Numbered from the stretch's first letter, positions 1-7,296 are shown. The stretch: 14,325 nt of DNA from Lachnospiraceae bacterium (GCA_900759225.1 CAAEUM010000193.1:1-14325); one strand, 5' to 3'. Made by a program: numbers and translations. The notes: a model not told the origin generated them from the sequence alone.

Positions 1-264
1 AAAGGTTTGCAAGTTAAATTTTAAAATTATGCATATTTGCTATTTATTCAGTTTGATTTTACTGCTTTTAAGCAAGTATGCATCATTTTCTCGCTATGGT
101 TTCATAGTAGCATCATATAAAATCATTGTCAATTATTATTTTTGCATATTTCAAAAACACTTTTTTAGTTATATTGTACAATATTATTCTATAATGCTTT
201 GTGATATGATGAATTTGAAAGCAGAAAATTGTGATCGTATTAATTTTTGACAATTTAAAGGCAC

Positions 265-293
265 TTAACATCCTGTTTTCTCTTTTTTATTAG
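265..293 (+). promoter_or_regulatory. Candidate promoter of the GH105 gene
   Basis: TTAACA at 265-270 and TATTAG at 288-293 are separated by 17 bp. The -35 matches consensus at 5 of 6 positions and the -10 at about 4 of 6. Transcription would start near 300, just upstream of the operator at 316-329. The region is AT-rich, so chance matches are likely and the assignment is tentative. Confidence 0.35.
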
Positions 294-315
294 ATATTTT
301 TTACTGTTTATTGCG

Positions 316-329
316 TGCAAACGTTCACA
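316..329 (+). promoter_or_regulatory. cre-like / LacI-family operator
   Basis: TGCAAACGTTCACA matches the Gram-positive catabolite-responsive element consensus TGWNANCGNTNWCA at all positions except the third, where C replaces A/T. It lies 22 bp upstream of the GH105 start codon and downstream of the predicted transcription start, where a bound repressor would block elongation. CcpA-type carbon catabolite repression fits an accessory glycan enzyme. A pathway-specific LacI-family regulator is equally possible, since that family binds very similar sites. Confidence 0.55.
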
Positions 330-351
330 CAGCAGGGAAGGAATACATATT

Positions 352-1509
352 ATGGAAATCTTAGACCGCTATATTAACCAGCTTCTTGAAAAAAGCTCCC
401 CAAAAGCCCCCATATGGAATATTGAAAAAATAAAACAGGGCGCGAGATCAAACTGGAACTACATTGACGGATGTATGATCAAGGCAGTGCTGGAGCTGTA
501 CCATATTACAAAAGAACCGCGCTATCTTGATTTTGCCGACCGCTTTATTGACTATTTTGTCCGGGAGGACGGCTCCATCGCCTCCTATGACCCAAAGGAA
601 TACAATCTGGACAACGTAAATGCAGGAAAGACCCTGTTTGATCTATACCAGCTTACAGGAAAAGAAAAATACCGCAGAGCTATGGATACTGTATACAGTC
701 AGCTGCTGCATCAGCCCCGTACTTCCACCGGAAATTTCTGGCACAAGCAGATTTATCCTGATCAGATCTGGCTGGACGGCCTGTACATGGCACAGCCCTT
801 CTATATGCAGTATGAGGCGCAGTTTAACAGCTGCAAAAACTGTCATGATTCCTATGAGCAGTTCCTTCATGTCTATGACCTGATGCGCGACACTCGAAAT
901 GGACTGTATTACCATGCATATGACGATTCCCGCAAGGCATTCTGGTGCGATAAGGTAACCGGCCTGTCCGATAATTTCTGGCTCAGAGCTCTGGGCTGGT
1001 ACGCCATGGCCCTGATCGATACCATGGAGGTCATGCCCGGATCCATGGCCCGGGAAAAATCCCGTCTTGGCTCTATTTACAAGGAGCTGATCAACTCCAT
1101 GCTCCCCTATCAGGATGAAGCCACCGGAATGTGGTATCAGGTTGTAAACCGGGGCGGCATTAAGCCTAATTACCTGGAAGCCTCCGGTTCTGCCATTTTT
1201 GCCTATGCAATTATGAAAAGTGTGCGTCTGGGCTATCTTGATAAGTCTTATTTTGACAATGGGCGCAGGGCCTTCCTGGGCATCTGCGATACCTATCTCT
1301 CCGAAAAAGACGGTGAGCTGCAGCTTGACGGTATCTGTCTTGTAGCAGGCCTCGGAAATAAGGAGATGCGGGAGGGCACCTTTGATTATTATATGCGGGA
1401 GCCCATTGTAAAAAATGATGCCAAGGGCGTTGCGCCCCTGATCCTGGCCTATGTTGAGCTGATCCAGGCTTCCGATTTTTGTTTGACACCCTCAGGATTT
1501 GCGCTATAA
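352..1509 (+). CDS. GH105-family unsaturated rhamnogalacturonyl hydrolase (YteR/YesR-like)
   Basis: This 385-residue protein is the usual length for single-domain GH88/GH105 (alpha/alpha)6-barrel enzymes. The family removes the 4,5-unsaturated galacturonyl residue from rhamnogalacturonan disaccharides made by pectin lyases, by hydrating the double bond. The diagnostic stretch [13 protein letters not shown] is present. Its Asp142 aligns with the general acid Asp143 of Bacillus Yte[13 protein letters not shown] and the C-terminal [10 protein letters not shown] segment are also family-like. There is no signal peptide, so it acts in the cytoplasm on imported oligosaccharides. ATG 352 is preceded by AGGGAAGGA at 334-342. 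It stands apart from any pectin lyase or sugar ABC transporter within the window and is probably repressed through the cre-like site. The substrate could be another unsaturated uronyl disaccharide, because GH105 is broader than the RG-I case. The stop codon lies inside the promoter of the next gene. Confidence 0.88.
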   Translation: MEILDRYINQLLEKSSPKAPIWNIEKIKQGARSNWNYIDGCMIKAVLELYHITKEPRYLDFADRFIDYFVREDGSIASYDPKEYNLDNVNAGKTLFDLYQLTGKEKYRRAMDTVYSQLLHQPRTSTGNFWHKQIYPDQIWLDGLYMAQPFYMQYEAQFNSCKNCHDSYEQFLHVYDLMRDTRNGLYYHAYDDSRKAFWCDKVTGLSDNFWLRALGWYAMALIDTMEVMPGSMAREKSRLGSIYKELINSMLPYQDEATGMWYQVVNRGGIKPNYLEASGSAIFAYAIMKSVRLGYLDKSYFDNGRRAFLGICDTYLSEKDGELQLDGICLVAGLGNKEMREGTFDYYMREPIVKNDAKGVAPLILAYVELIQASDFCLTPSGFAL

Positions 1510-1510
1510 T
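1483..1510 (+). promoter_or_regulatory. Near-consensus sigma-A promoter of the transaldolase gene, overlapping the GH105 stop codon
   Basis: A perfect TTGACA (1483-1488) and a perfect TATAAT (1505-1510) are separated by 16 bp. The GH105 stop codon TAA (1507-1509) sits inside the -10 box, and the last residues of that protein are encoded by the promoter. Transcription should start near 1517, leaving a leader of about 100 nt before the transaldolase start codon. Confidence 0.85.
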
Positions 1511-1565
1511 GATAACAACTGCCCAGTATCCGGTATCTGCGCAAAATGCACATACGAAAGATTAC

Positions 1566-1610
1566 TGAGTCAAACAAAAACAGGGGGCTCTTCCCCCGAC
1601 TCAAGGAGGT
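1566..1610 (+). promoter_or_regulatory. Nested hairpin in the transaldolase leader, abutting the Shine-Dalgarno
   Basis: TGAGTC (1566-1571) can pair with GACTCA (1598-1603). Inside it, GGGGG (1583-1587) pairs with CCCCC (1593-1597) across a CTCTT loop. The two stems are continuous on the 3' side, with an A-rich 11-nt bulge on the 5' side. The structure ends exactly where the strong ribosome binding site AAGGAGGT (1603-1610) begins. There is no U-run after it, so it is not an intrinsic terminator. It could stabilise the mRNA 5' end or tune translation. No known riboswitch consensus was recognised. Confidence 0.5.
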
Positions 1611-1615
1611 TACAT

Positions 1616-2269
1616 ATGCGTTTTTTCATCGACACAGCCAATGTGGAGGATATCCGCAAGGCAAATGATATGGGGATCATCTGTGGGGTTACCACCAATC
1701 CGTCTCTGATCGCAAAAGAGGGACGTGATTTCAACGAAGTGATCAAGGAGATCACTTCCATTGTAGACGGACCGATCAGCGGCGAGGTAAAGGCTACTAC
1801 AACAGATGCTGAAGGTATGATAAAAGAGGGCCGCGAAATTGCAGCCATCCATCCCAACATGGTCGTAAAGATCCCTATGACCGTAGAAGGCTTAAAGGCT
1901 GTAAAGGTACTTGCTGCAGAGGGAATTAAGACAAATGTAACACTGATCTTCACTGCGGCCCAGGCTCTTCTGGCAGCCAGAGCCGGTGCAACCTATGTTT
2001 CCCCGTTCCTCGGACGTCTGGATGATATTTCCAGCCCGGGAATTGATCTGATCTACGACATTACGGAAATTTTCCAGATGCACAACATTGAAGCTCAGAT
2101 CATTGCAGCCAGTGTCCGCAATCCAATTCATGTAATTGACTGCGCAAAAGCCGGTGCTGATATCGCCACTGTACCTTACAAGGTGCTGGAGCAGATGACA
2201 AAGCACCCATTAACAGACCAGGGCATTGCAAAATTCCAGGCCGATTATAAGGCTGTATTTGGAGAATAA
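1616..2269 (+). CDS. Transaldolase, small FSA-like subfamily
   Basis: This is a 217-residue TIM-barrel class I aldolase of the fructose-6-phosphate aldolase/transaldolase subfamily. The Schiff-base lysine is Lys85 in MVVKIPMT, the same position as in E. coli FsaA. FsaA uses Gln59 and Tyr131 at its active site, whereas true transaldolases have Glu and Phe. Here the aligned residues are Glu57 (SGEVKATT) and Phe131 ([11 protein letters not shown]), so transaldolase activity is more likely: transfer of dihydroxyacetone between sugar phosphates in the non-oxidative pentose phosphate pathway. The same family is often labelled fsa. ATG 1616 was chosen over an in-frame upstream extension because AAGGAGGT lies 5 nt before it and [10 protein letters not shown] matches the family N-terminus. 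It has its own strong promoter and is closed by a hairpin at 2276-2299. Confidence 0.9.
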   Translation: MRFFIDTANVEDIRKANDMGIICGVTTNPSLIAKEGRDFNEVIKEITSIVDGPISGEVKATTTDAEGMIKEGREIAAIHPNMVVKIPMTVEGLKAVKVLAAEGIKTNVTLIFTAAQALLAARAGATYVSPFLGRLDDISSPGIDLIYDITEIFQMHNIEAQIIAASVRNPIHVIDCAKAGADIATVPYKVLEQMTKHPLTDQGIAKFQADYKAVFGE

Positions 2270-2275
2270 GCATTT

Positions 2276-2299
2276 TAGGGGGCGGTGATCCGCCCCCTA
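2276..2299 (+). terminator. Hairpin terminator between convergent tal and phoU
   Basis: A perfect 10-bp, GC-rich stem (TAGGGGGCGG / CCGCCCCCTA) closes a TGAT loop, seven bases after the transaldolase stop. The + strand tail (TCATTATACC) is only moderately U-rich. On the minus strand the tail has no U-run. It most likely ends tal transcription and may slow read-through from phoU. Confidence 0.7.
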
Positions 2300-2317
2300 T
2301 CATTATACCCTATAAGT

Positions 2318-2980
2318 TTACATAATCCTCACATTCTTAAGCGCACCTGTCTTTGAAAACTGGGTCCACTCACAGACATTCACTGCATGGTCACCGATGC
2401 GCTCCAGATATTTGGCAACCATCAGCAGGTCAATGGCCTGATCTGCCTGACCCGGAGATGCCTTTAAGAGGCTGATCACATCTGTTTTTACCTGGTTAAA
2501 CAGTGCATCCACCTCATCATCCTTTTTAATGATCCTGGCTGCTTCCTCCAGATCCTGCTTTATAAAAGCCTCAATGGCATCCCGCACCATTTCCTGGGCT
2601 GCCTGGGCCATAACCGGCAGATGCTTTACAATATGGTATGCATGGTCGCTTTTAAGCCTTAAGATCAGCTCTGCAATGTCAGAAGCATGGTCGCCGATGC
2701 GCTCAATATCCGTTACCACCTTCAGAGCCGTTGAAACCTTCCGCAGATCACAGGCTACCGGCTGCTGGCGCAGGATCAGCGACAGGCATCTGGCCTCAAT
2801 GGCCCGCTCCATATCATTTACATTGCGGTCACCCTTGATCACATCCTCTGCCCGCTCAAAGTCCTGGTCCTCAAAGGCCACAAAGGTTTCCTCTATGGCA
2901 TGCTCCGCCATAAGAGCCATCTGTTTTAAGTCTGCATTCAGAGCATCCAGCTCATGCTCATATGTTACGCGTAAACTCAT
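2318..2980 (-). CDS. PhoU, phosphate transport/signalling regulator
   Basis: This 220-residue, all-helical protein has the usual PhoU length and two tandem three-helix bundles. Each carries the metal-cluster signature: ERIGDHASDIAE at about 93-104 and ERIGDHAVNVCE at about 193-204, almost exactly 100 residues apart. PhoU acts at the inner face of the membrane. It links the PstSCAB transporter to the PhoR-type kinase and limits phosphate uptake when phosphate is plentiful. It is the last gene of the pst operon, 24 bp after pstB, with an AGGAAGGGG ribosome binding site before ATG 2980. No phoP/phoR genes follow within the window, so the sensor pair must be elsewhere. Confidence 0.96.
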   Translation of the reverse strand: MSLRVTYEHELDALNADLKQMALMAEHAIEETFVAFEDQDFERAEDVIKGDRNVNDMERAIEARCLSLILRQQPVACDLRKVSTALKVVTDIERIGDHASDIAELILRLKSDHAYHIVKHLPVMAQAAQEMVRDAIEAFIKQDLEEAARIIKKDDEVDALFNQVKTDVISLLKASPGQADQAIDLLMVAKYLERIGDHAVNVCEWTQFSKTGALKNVRIM

Positions 2981-3004
2981 AAAATCCCCTTCCTGTCTGG
3001 TCCA

Positions 3005-3766
3005 TCAGCCAAAACGGCCTGTAATATAATCCTCTGTGCGCTTATCCCGCGGCATTGTAAACAGCTCGTTTGTAGGTGCATATTCAATCACTTCTCCTAC
3101 AAGGAAAAAGGCAGTATAGTCAGCGATACGGGCTGCCTGCTGCATATTGTGGGTTACAATGGCCACTGTATATTTTTCCTTTAGATCGTCCATTAGATCC
3201 TCAATTTTCAGGGTGGAGATCGGGTCTAAGGCCGAGGTAGGCTCATCCATAAGAAGCACCTCCGGCTCCACGGCCAGAGCCCTCGCAATACATAGGCGCT
3301 GCTGCTGTCCCCCTGAAAGCCCCAGGGCCGATTTTTTCAGGCGGTCCGACACCTCATCCCACAGTGCTGCGCCCCTGAGGCTTCTCTCCACGATCTCATC
3401 CAGCTGCGCCTTGCTCCGGATCCCATGGATCCTGGGGCCATAGGCCACATTGTCATAAATACTCATGGGAAAGGGGTTGGGCTGCTGGAATACCATGCCG
3501 ATCTTCTTTCGCAGCAATGTGGTGTCAACCTGGGGGTCGTATATATTTTCCCCGTCAAGAAGAACTGTCCCCTGGATTTTTACATTGGGCACCAGATCGT
3601 TCATGCGGTTTAAGGTTTTAAGGTAGGTAGATTTTCCACAGCCGGAAGGGCCGATAAAAGCTGTGATCTTCTTTTCATACAGCTCCAGATTAATATTTTT
3701 CAAGGCATGATTCTCGCCGTAATACAGGTTCAGATCCCGGGTTACAATCTTCGTCTTCGCTTCCAC
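3005..3766 (-). CDS. PstB, phosphate ABC transporter ATP-binding protein
   Basis: This 253-residue ABC ATPase drives high-affinity phosphate import. Motifs in order are Walker [10 protein letters not shown] (39-47), Q-loop VFQQ (92-95), signature LSGGQQQR (150-157), Walker B LLMDEP (171-176), D-loop SALD and the switch histidine in VTHNM (His206). LNRMNDL after Walker A and [18 protein letters not shown] are typical of PstB rather than other importers. The start is GTG at 3766, preceded by AAGGAG 9 nt upstream; no nearer ATG fits. It lies 14 bp after pstA and 24 bp before phoU in one operon. The sequence is canonical throughout. Confidence 0.97.
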   Translation of the reverse strand: MEAKTKIVTRDLNLYYGENHALKNINLELYEKKITAFIGPSGCGKSTYLKTLNRMNDLVPNVKIQGTVLLDGENIYDPQVDTTLLRKKIGMVFQQPNPFPMSIYDNVAYGPRIHGIRSKAQLDEIVERSLRGAALWDEVSDRLKKSALGLSGGQQQRLCIARALAVEPEVLLMDEPTSALDPISTLKIEDLMDDLKEKYTVAIVTHNMQQAARIADYTAFFLVGEVIEYAPTNELFTMPRDKRTEDYITGRFG

Positions 3767-3780
3767 GTTCCGTTTCTCCT

Positions 3781-4683
3781 TTACTCTACTTCCGCGTTAA
3801 ACCTGTGTGACAGGTACTTTGCAAGGCCATTAATGCCCAGCACGATCACTAAAAGCACTACAGCAACGCCAAAGGCCTCGTTATATTTTGCTTTCTGCAT
3901 AAACAGATAAAGCTGGATGGTAAGGGTTCCCCCTGACTCAAATACTTTTGAAAACAGGTTCTTGGGCAGATAATATCCGCTTCCCGCTGTAAATAAAAGG
4001 GCGGCTGATTCCCCTACAATACGCCCAATGGCAAGGATCACCCCGGTAATGATTCCCGGCATTGCACTTGGCAGAAGAATAGTGCGGATCATATACCACT
4101 TAGTAGCCCCGATTCCCAAGGCGCCATGGCGGTAGCTGTCCGGCACTGTCTTTAATGCCTCCTGGGTGGTTCTTGTAATTAAAGGCAGTGTCATCAAGGT
4201 TAATGTCAATGCGCCTGTGAGAATCGAATAGCCCAGATTCAGAGTTGTACCGAAAAAGACCATTCCAAAAAGGCCAAATATAATAGACGGGATCCCGGAA
4301 AGGGTTTCCGTTGTAAACTCAATGATACGCACTGCCCGTCCCGGCTTTGCATATTCATTTAAGTAAATAGCTGCCCCAACTCCCAAGGGCGTTGCGATCA
4401 GCAGGGTAATGACCACGATATACAGCGTATTAATAATATTTCCAAGAATACCCACAGTTCCTTTTGTGGCACTGGAGGCTGTTGTCAGGAAGGACCATGT
4501 TACATAAGGGATGCCCCGCACAAATACATAGCCCATGATCCCTGTCAGGATCGCAATGGAAATAGCGGCACAGCCGTAAATAAGCCCTGTAAGAATTAAA
4601 TCTGAGGTTCTTATACGCTTCCCGTAAATGCTTTCCCTCACCTGGGAATCTTTATGAAGCTCGATGGCAATTTCACCTGTCAT
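3781..4683 (-). CDS. PstA, phosphate ABC transporter permease
   Basis: This 300-residue membrane protein has about six transmembrane segments and a conserved ABC-permease EAA loop ([20 protein letters not shown], then [22 protein letters not shown]) that docks onto PstB. The [15 protein letters not shown] stretch is typical of PstA. The N-terminus (about residues 1-30) is a cytoplasmic extension without a signal peptide. Its ATG overlaps the pstC TGA by four bases (ATGA at 4680-4683), the usual sign of translational coupling between the two permease subunits. Together with PstC it forms the membrane channel. Confidence 0.95.
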   Translation of the reverse strand: MTGEIAIELHKDSQVRESIYGKRIRTSDLILTGLIYGCAAISIAILTGIMGYVFVRGIPYVTWSFLTTASSATKGTVGILGNIINTLYIVVITLLIATPLGVGAAIYLNEYAKPGRAVRIIEFTTETLSGIPSIIFGLFGMVFFGTTLNLGYSILTGALTLTLMTLPLITRTTQEALKTVPDSYRHGALGIGATKWYMIRTILLPSAMPGIITGVILAIGRIVGESAALLFTAGSGYYLPKNLFSKVFESGGTLTIQLYLFMQKAKYNEAFGVAVVLLVIVLGINGLAKYLSHRFNAEVE

Positions 4684-5612
4684 GATGCTTTCTCCCCCTT
4701 CTTTAAGATCCGTGTCAGCGTTACATTGATCATCATAATAAAGACAAACAGTACAAGCCCGATGGTAAACAGCACCTGCCTGTGAAGCCCCGAAGCATAG
4801 CCCATTTCCGATACAATGGCCGTTGTAAGGAAACGGACGGAATTAAAGGGAAGAGGCATATTTACAGAGCTTCCTGAAACAAGGCTGATTGCCATCGCCT
4901 CTCCAATGGCTCGTCCGGTTCCAAGCACAATGGCTGTAATGATCCCGGACTTTGCCGCAGGAAGAAGCACCTGGAAAATCGTCTGTATCCTTGTTGCCCC
5001 CAGTGCAAGGGAAGCGCTTCTTAAATGGGCAGGAACCGCACGCAGGGAAGACTCGCTTATATTGATCACAGTGGGAAGTATCATCAGTGCCAGCACCAGA
5101 ACTGCAGAAATCAGGTTCGCGCCGCCTGTAAATTGATGGGTTTCAGAGCCTTTAAAAATCAGAAGCTCCAGCTTATACATAAGGGGATTTAAGATCAGGA
5201 TCCCCAGAAGACCATAGATCACAGAGGGGATGCCTGCCAAAAGCTCAATGGCAGGACGCACGATCCCCGCCAGCCGCTTTGGGGCAGCCTCAGCCAGGAA
5301 TACGGCTGTCATAACCCCGATCGGAACACCAATGAGGATTGCCAGAAAGGTACCTGCAATGGAGGTGAGGATAACATACAGAATACCAAAGCTGGGCTCC
5401 TCGGCTGCAGGCTGCCACAGGGTTCCAAACAGAATGTCCTTAAGTCCCACCTGAAACAGCGCCGGTGTACCGCTCATAATCATATACAGTGTAATGGATG
5501 CAACAGCCAGCACGGCGAAAAAGCCGCATGCGGTGAAAATCACCTGCGCAGCTTTTTCAACAGTGGACTTGCTGCTGTGATGGGAACGAATGGAATGTAT
5601 TTCCTCATTCAT
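4680..5612 (-). CDS. PstC, phosphate ABC transporter permease
   Basis: This 310-residue inner-membrane subunit has about six transmembrane helices, the first near residues 22-47. The EAA loop is SESSLRAVPAHLRSASLALG followed by ATRIQTIFQVLLPAA, and the GRAIGEAMAISLVSGSS motif is typical of PstC. It pairs with PstA and PstB to import phosphate delivered by the lipoprotein PstS. The ribosome binding site AAAGGAGA (5622-5629 on the + strand axis) lies about 9 nt before ATG 5612. It follows pstS by 34 bp with no terminator between them, so the genes are co-transcribed. Confidence 0.95.
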   Translation of the reverse strand: MNEEIHSIRSHHSSKSTVEKAAQVIFTACGFFAVLAVASITLYMIMSGTPALFQVGLKDILFGTLWQPAAEEPSFGILYVILTSIAGTFLAILIGVPIGVMTAVFLAEAAPKRLAGIVRPAIELLAGIPSVIYGLLGILILNPLMYKLELLIFKGSETHQFTGGANLISAVLVLALMILPTVINISESSLRAVPAHLRSASLALGATRIQTIFQVLLPAAKSGIITAIVLGTGRAIGEAMAISLVSGSSVNMPLPFNSVRFLTTAIVSEMGYASGLHRQVLFTIGLVLFVFIMMINVTLTRILKKGEKAS

Positions 5613-5646
5613 GCAGGCAAATCTCCTTTCTATCTTTTCAGACCGA

Positions 5647-6603
5647 TTACTCTTCTGCCGGAATCAGGCCTACTGCCTTTACAAGCTCTGTTCCTTCCTC
5701 AGACCGGATGAAATCAAACAGTGCTTTTACCAGGTCATTCTGCTCACTGACCTCACCCTTGGTAGCCATGATGAAGGGACGGCTTAAGAAATATTCTCCT
5801 GCCTTGATGCTTTCCTCTGAAGGCTCAGCTCCCTCTAATTTCATTGCCTTTACAGTATCATCCAGCACATCCAGGGAAACATATCCAATAGCTCCCGGTG
5901 TGGAAGCAACCTTTGCCATAACTGCACCAGTGCTGTCCAGCTCGTTGCTGTACCTGCACTTATCCTCCAGCCCAAGAAGCTCCTCAAATGCGCTTCTTGT
6001 ACCGGACCCTGCCTCGCGTCCTACTACTACAATAGGAGCGTCATTTCCGCCTACTTCCTTCCAGTTTGCAATGGTTCCCTCATAAATTCCGGACAGCTGA
6101 TCCTTGGTCAAATCTTCCACTGTGTTTGCTGTATCTACTACTACTGCAATTCCGTCGATTGCCACTACATTATCAGCAACTCCCTTGGACTTTTCCTCAT
6201 CCTTTAACTCTCTGGATACATTACCAATATCGGCTGTGCCGTTTACAACTGCCTCAACGCCTGCACCAGAGCCTACAAACTCAGCAGTCACTGTTACCTT
6301 CGGATACTTCTCCATAAAAGCCTCGCTGAGAGCATTTGCAAGCTTCTCCATGGAGGTAGAGCCTACCATGCTGATAGAGCCGCTTAAGTCGGCTGCTGCC
6401 TCTGTCTTTGCCTCTGCTGCGGCAGTTTCCTCTGCCTTGGTGTCTGCGGCTGCCGCTGCGGTAGTTTCTGCTGCGGTAGTTTCTGTTGCCGCAGTTTCTG
6501 CTGCGGTAGTTTCCTCTGCCTTGCCTGCGCAGCCTGCCAGCATACCCATTGCTAAAACGGCTGAGCCAACCAGTGCCATTGTCTTCTTGTGATTCATTTT
6601 CAT
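5647..6603 (-). CDS. PstS, phosphate-binding lipoprotein
   Basis: This 318-residue extracellular solute-binding lipoprotein is the first gene of the pst operon. The N-terminus carries a type II signal peptide with lipobox MLAGC (Cys25). A low-complexity Ala/Thr/Glu linker (about 28-72) joins the anchor to the binding domain. Phosphate-contact motifs follow: MVGSTSM (79-85), VGSGAG (110-115), TADIGNVSR (123-131) and GREAGSGTR (195-203). ATG 6603 is preferred over an in-frame upstream ATG at 6675. GGAGGAG (6611-6617) sits 7 nt before it and the signal peptide then begins correctly, whereas the upstream ATG lies within the predicted promoter. A Pho box lies upstream, so phosphate-starvation induction is expected. 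Confidence 0.95.
   Translation of the reverse strand: MKMNHKKTMALVGSAVLAMGMLAGCAGKAEETTAAETAATETTAAETTAAAAADTKAEETAAAEAKTEAAADLSGSISMVGSTSMEKLANALSEAFMEKYPKVTVTAEFVGSGAGVEAVVNGTADIGNVSRELKDEEKSKGVADNVVAIDGIAVVVDTANTVEDLTKDQLSGIYEGTIANWKEVGGNDAPIVVVGREAGSGTRSAFEELLGLEDKCRYSNELDSTGAVMAKVASTPGAIGYVSLDVLDDTVKAMKLEGAEPSEESIKAGEYFLSRPFIMATKGEVSEQNDLVKALFDFIRSEEGTELVKAVGLIPAEE
6455..6514 (-). repeat. Four tandem 15-bp units in the pstS linker
   Basis: Four consecutive 15-bp units run from 6455 to 6514. Units 1 and 2 are identical (GCTGCGGTAGTTTCT on the + strand), unit 4 differs at one base and unit 3 at a few. Each encodes a five-residue ETTAA-type block of the lipoprotein linker. Unit length is a multiple of three, so gain or loss of a unit would change linker length without a frameshift. 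Confidence 0.8.
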
Positions 6604-6666
6604 AATATTACTCCTCCATATGATCCGCGCTGTCCGCGTTTTTTGTTTATCAGCTTTACATGGTGG

Positions 6667-6695
6667 AGTATACAAAAGTTGTACCCACTCTGAAA
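6667..6695 (-). promoter_or_regulatory. pstS promoter
   Basis: On the minus strand, TATACT (6667-6672) is preceded 17 bp upstream by TTTCAG (6690-6695), a weak -35 as expected for an activator-dependent promoter. Transcription would start near 6660, giving a leader of about 57 nt. A second reading uses TTTACA (6727-6732) and TATACC (6705-6710) with 16-bp spacing, overlapping the Pho box, and cannot be excluded. Confidence 0.5.
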
Positions 6696-6704
6696 GCAGG
6701 ATAT

Positions 6705-6743
6705 GGTATAGTTTTTGTAAAACTTTTGTAAACCCGGTTTAAG
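6705..6743 (-). promoter_or_regulatory. Pho box (PhoP/PhoB binding direct repeats)
   Basis: Two perfect TTTACA hexamers on the minus strand (6727-6732 and 6716-6721) are spaced exactly 11 bp start to start. Weaker hexamers lie in the same phase on either side: CTTAAA at 6738-6743 and TATACC at 6705-6710. This is the arrangement of TT(A/C/T)ACA repeats bound by PhoP dimers in Firmicutes. It sits just upstream of the pstS promoter, in the position of an activator site. Confidence 0.75.
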
Positions 6744-6747
6744 GGAC

Positions 6748-6775
6748 AAAAAAAGCAGGTCATGATCCAACCTGC
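6748..6775 (-). terminator. Intrinsic terminator of the zinc-ribbon gene
   Basis: On the minus strand, GCAGGT (6770-6775) pairs with ACCTGC (6755-6760) across a 9-nt loop and is followed by seven T residues (6748-6754). It lies just after the stop codon of the zinc-ribbon gene. It isolates that gene from the pst operon, whose Pho box begins only a few bases further on. Confidence 0.88.
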
Positions 6776-6788
6776 CTTTAAACGCATT

Positions 6789-7205
6789 TCAGCTTCTCTT
6801 AATAAAATCCCTGCCGCATTTTGGGCAATGGATACTGACTTTTCCATGCCCTCTTGGAATGCGCACCTTCTGTCCGCAGCCGGGGCATTTATAAATATGA
6901 TACCTGCGTCCCTCCTGAAAGCGGAATTTCATCCTCTTAAACCATTCTTCTGCCCGGAACCTGTATCGCAAATATGCCTGATTCTCCATGCTCCGCTTTC
7001 CTATCTCTCTGGAACAGATCCTAAAGTAAAGCACCGCCAGTCCTGCCAAAATAAACGTATCCAGGACCATAGCTACAAATCCGCGGTGCACTATAAGCTT
7101 TGCCAGACACAGAGCCAGCACCAGCCACGAAAGATCCCTGCCCAGCTGGTCGGCCCCATATCTGCCGATCATAAACGTTCTTAGCTTTTCTTTTAATCGA
7201 TTCAT
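6789..7205 (-). CDS. Small membrane-associated zinc-ribbon protein, function unknown
   Basis: This 138-residue protein has one or two hydrophobic helices (about 25-40 and 43-63). A basic, aromatic linker follows, then a C-terminal zinc ribbon: CPGC (Cys107, Cys110) and CPKC (Cys127, Cys130). It resembles small zinc-ribbon proteins common in Lachnospiraceae, but I cannot assign a function. The ribbon should face the cytoplasm if two helices form a hairpin; with one helix the topology is unclear. ATG 7205 is preferred because AAGGAGGAG (7212-7220) lies 6 nt before it. An in-frame extension to 7337 crosses the predicted promoter and has no family-like sequence. The gene is monocistronic and divergent from the M16C peptidase gene. 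Confidence 0.75.
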   Translation of the reverse strand: MNRLKEKLRTFMIGRYGADQLGRDLSWLVLALCLAKLIVHRGFVAMVLDTFILAGLAVLYFRICSREIGKRSMENQAYLRYRFRAEEWFKRMKFRFQEGRRYHIYKCPGCGQKVRIPRGHGKVSIHCPKCGRDFIKRS

Positions 7206-7226
7206 TCTGATCTCCTCCTTCCTCCT

Positions 7227-7254
7227 ATTATACATAAGTTTTGCAAATTTTCCA
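7227..7254 (-). promoter_or_regulatory. Promoter of the zinc-ribbon gene
   Basis: On the minus strand a perfect TATAAT (7227-7232) is preceded by TGGAAA (7249-7254) with a 16-bp spacer. The predicted start point near 7220 would leave a very short leader that begins at the ribosome binding site. Confidence 0.6.
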
Positions 7255-7296
7255 GTATGACCGAACGCCCGAAGCCCCGCAGCACAAACCCGCCCA

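Larger units (their letters stand above)
1..351. other. AT-rich intergenic region upstream of the GH105 gene
   Basis: This stretch is very AT-rich and holds no convincing gene. The one open frame (29-250, 73 residues, rich in F/Y/I/L) has no ribosome binding site and its composition simply reflects AT-rich DNA. It contains a perfect 14-bp palindrome, ATATTGTACAATAT, at 171-184, followed by a TATAAT box at 190-195 with no good -35 element. A TTGACA hexamer at 247-252 has no matching -10 box. The likely promoter and operator of the downstream gene are listed separately. Confidence 0.6.

Noticed and set aside
29..250. 73-residue open frame in the AT-rich left end
   Set aside because: It has no ribosome binding site, its F/Y/I-rich composition is explained by AT content, and it overlaps promoter-like and palindromic elements.
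1616..2269. Fructose-6-phosphate aldolase as the primary call
   Set aside because: The FsaA-specific Gln and Tyr are replaced by the transaldolase Glu and Phe.
6626..6644. CGCG...CGCG followed by T-run on the + strand, terminator-like
   Set aside because: The stem has only 4 bp, and no + strand gene precedes it; it lies within the pstS leader.
6604..6675. N-terminal extension of PstS to ATG 6675
   Set aside because: It would place 24 non-signal residues before the lipoprotein signal and start at the predicted promoter -10 region; GGAGGAG supports ATG 6603.
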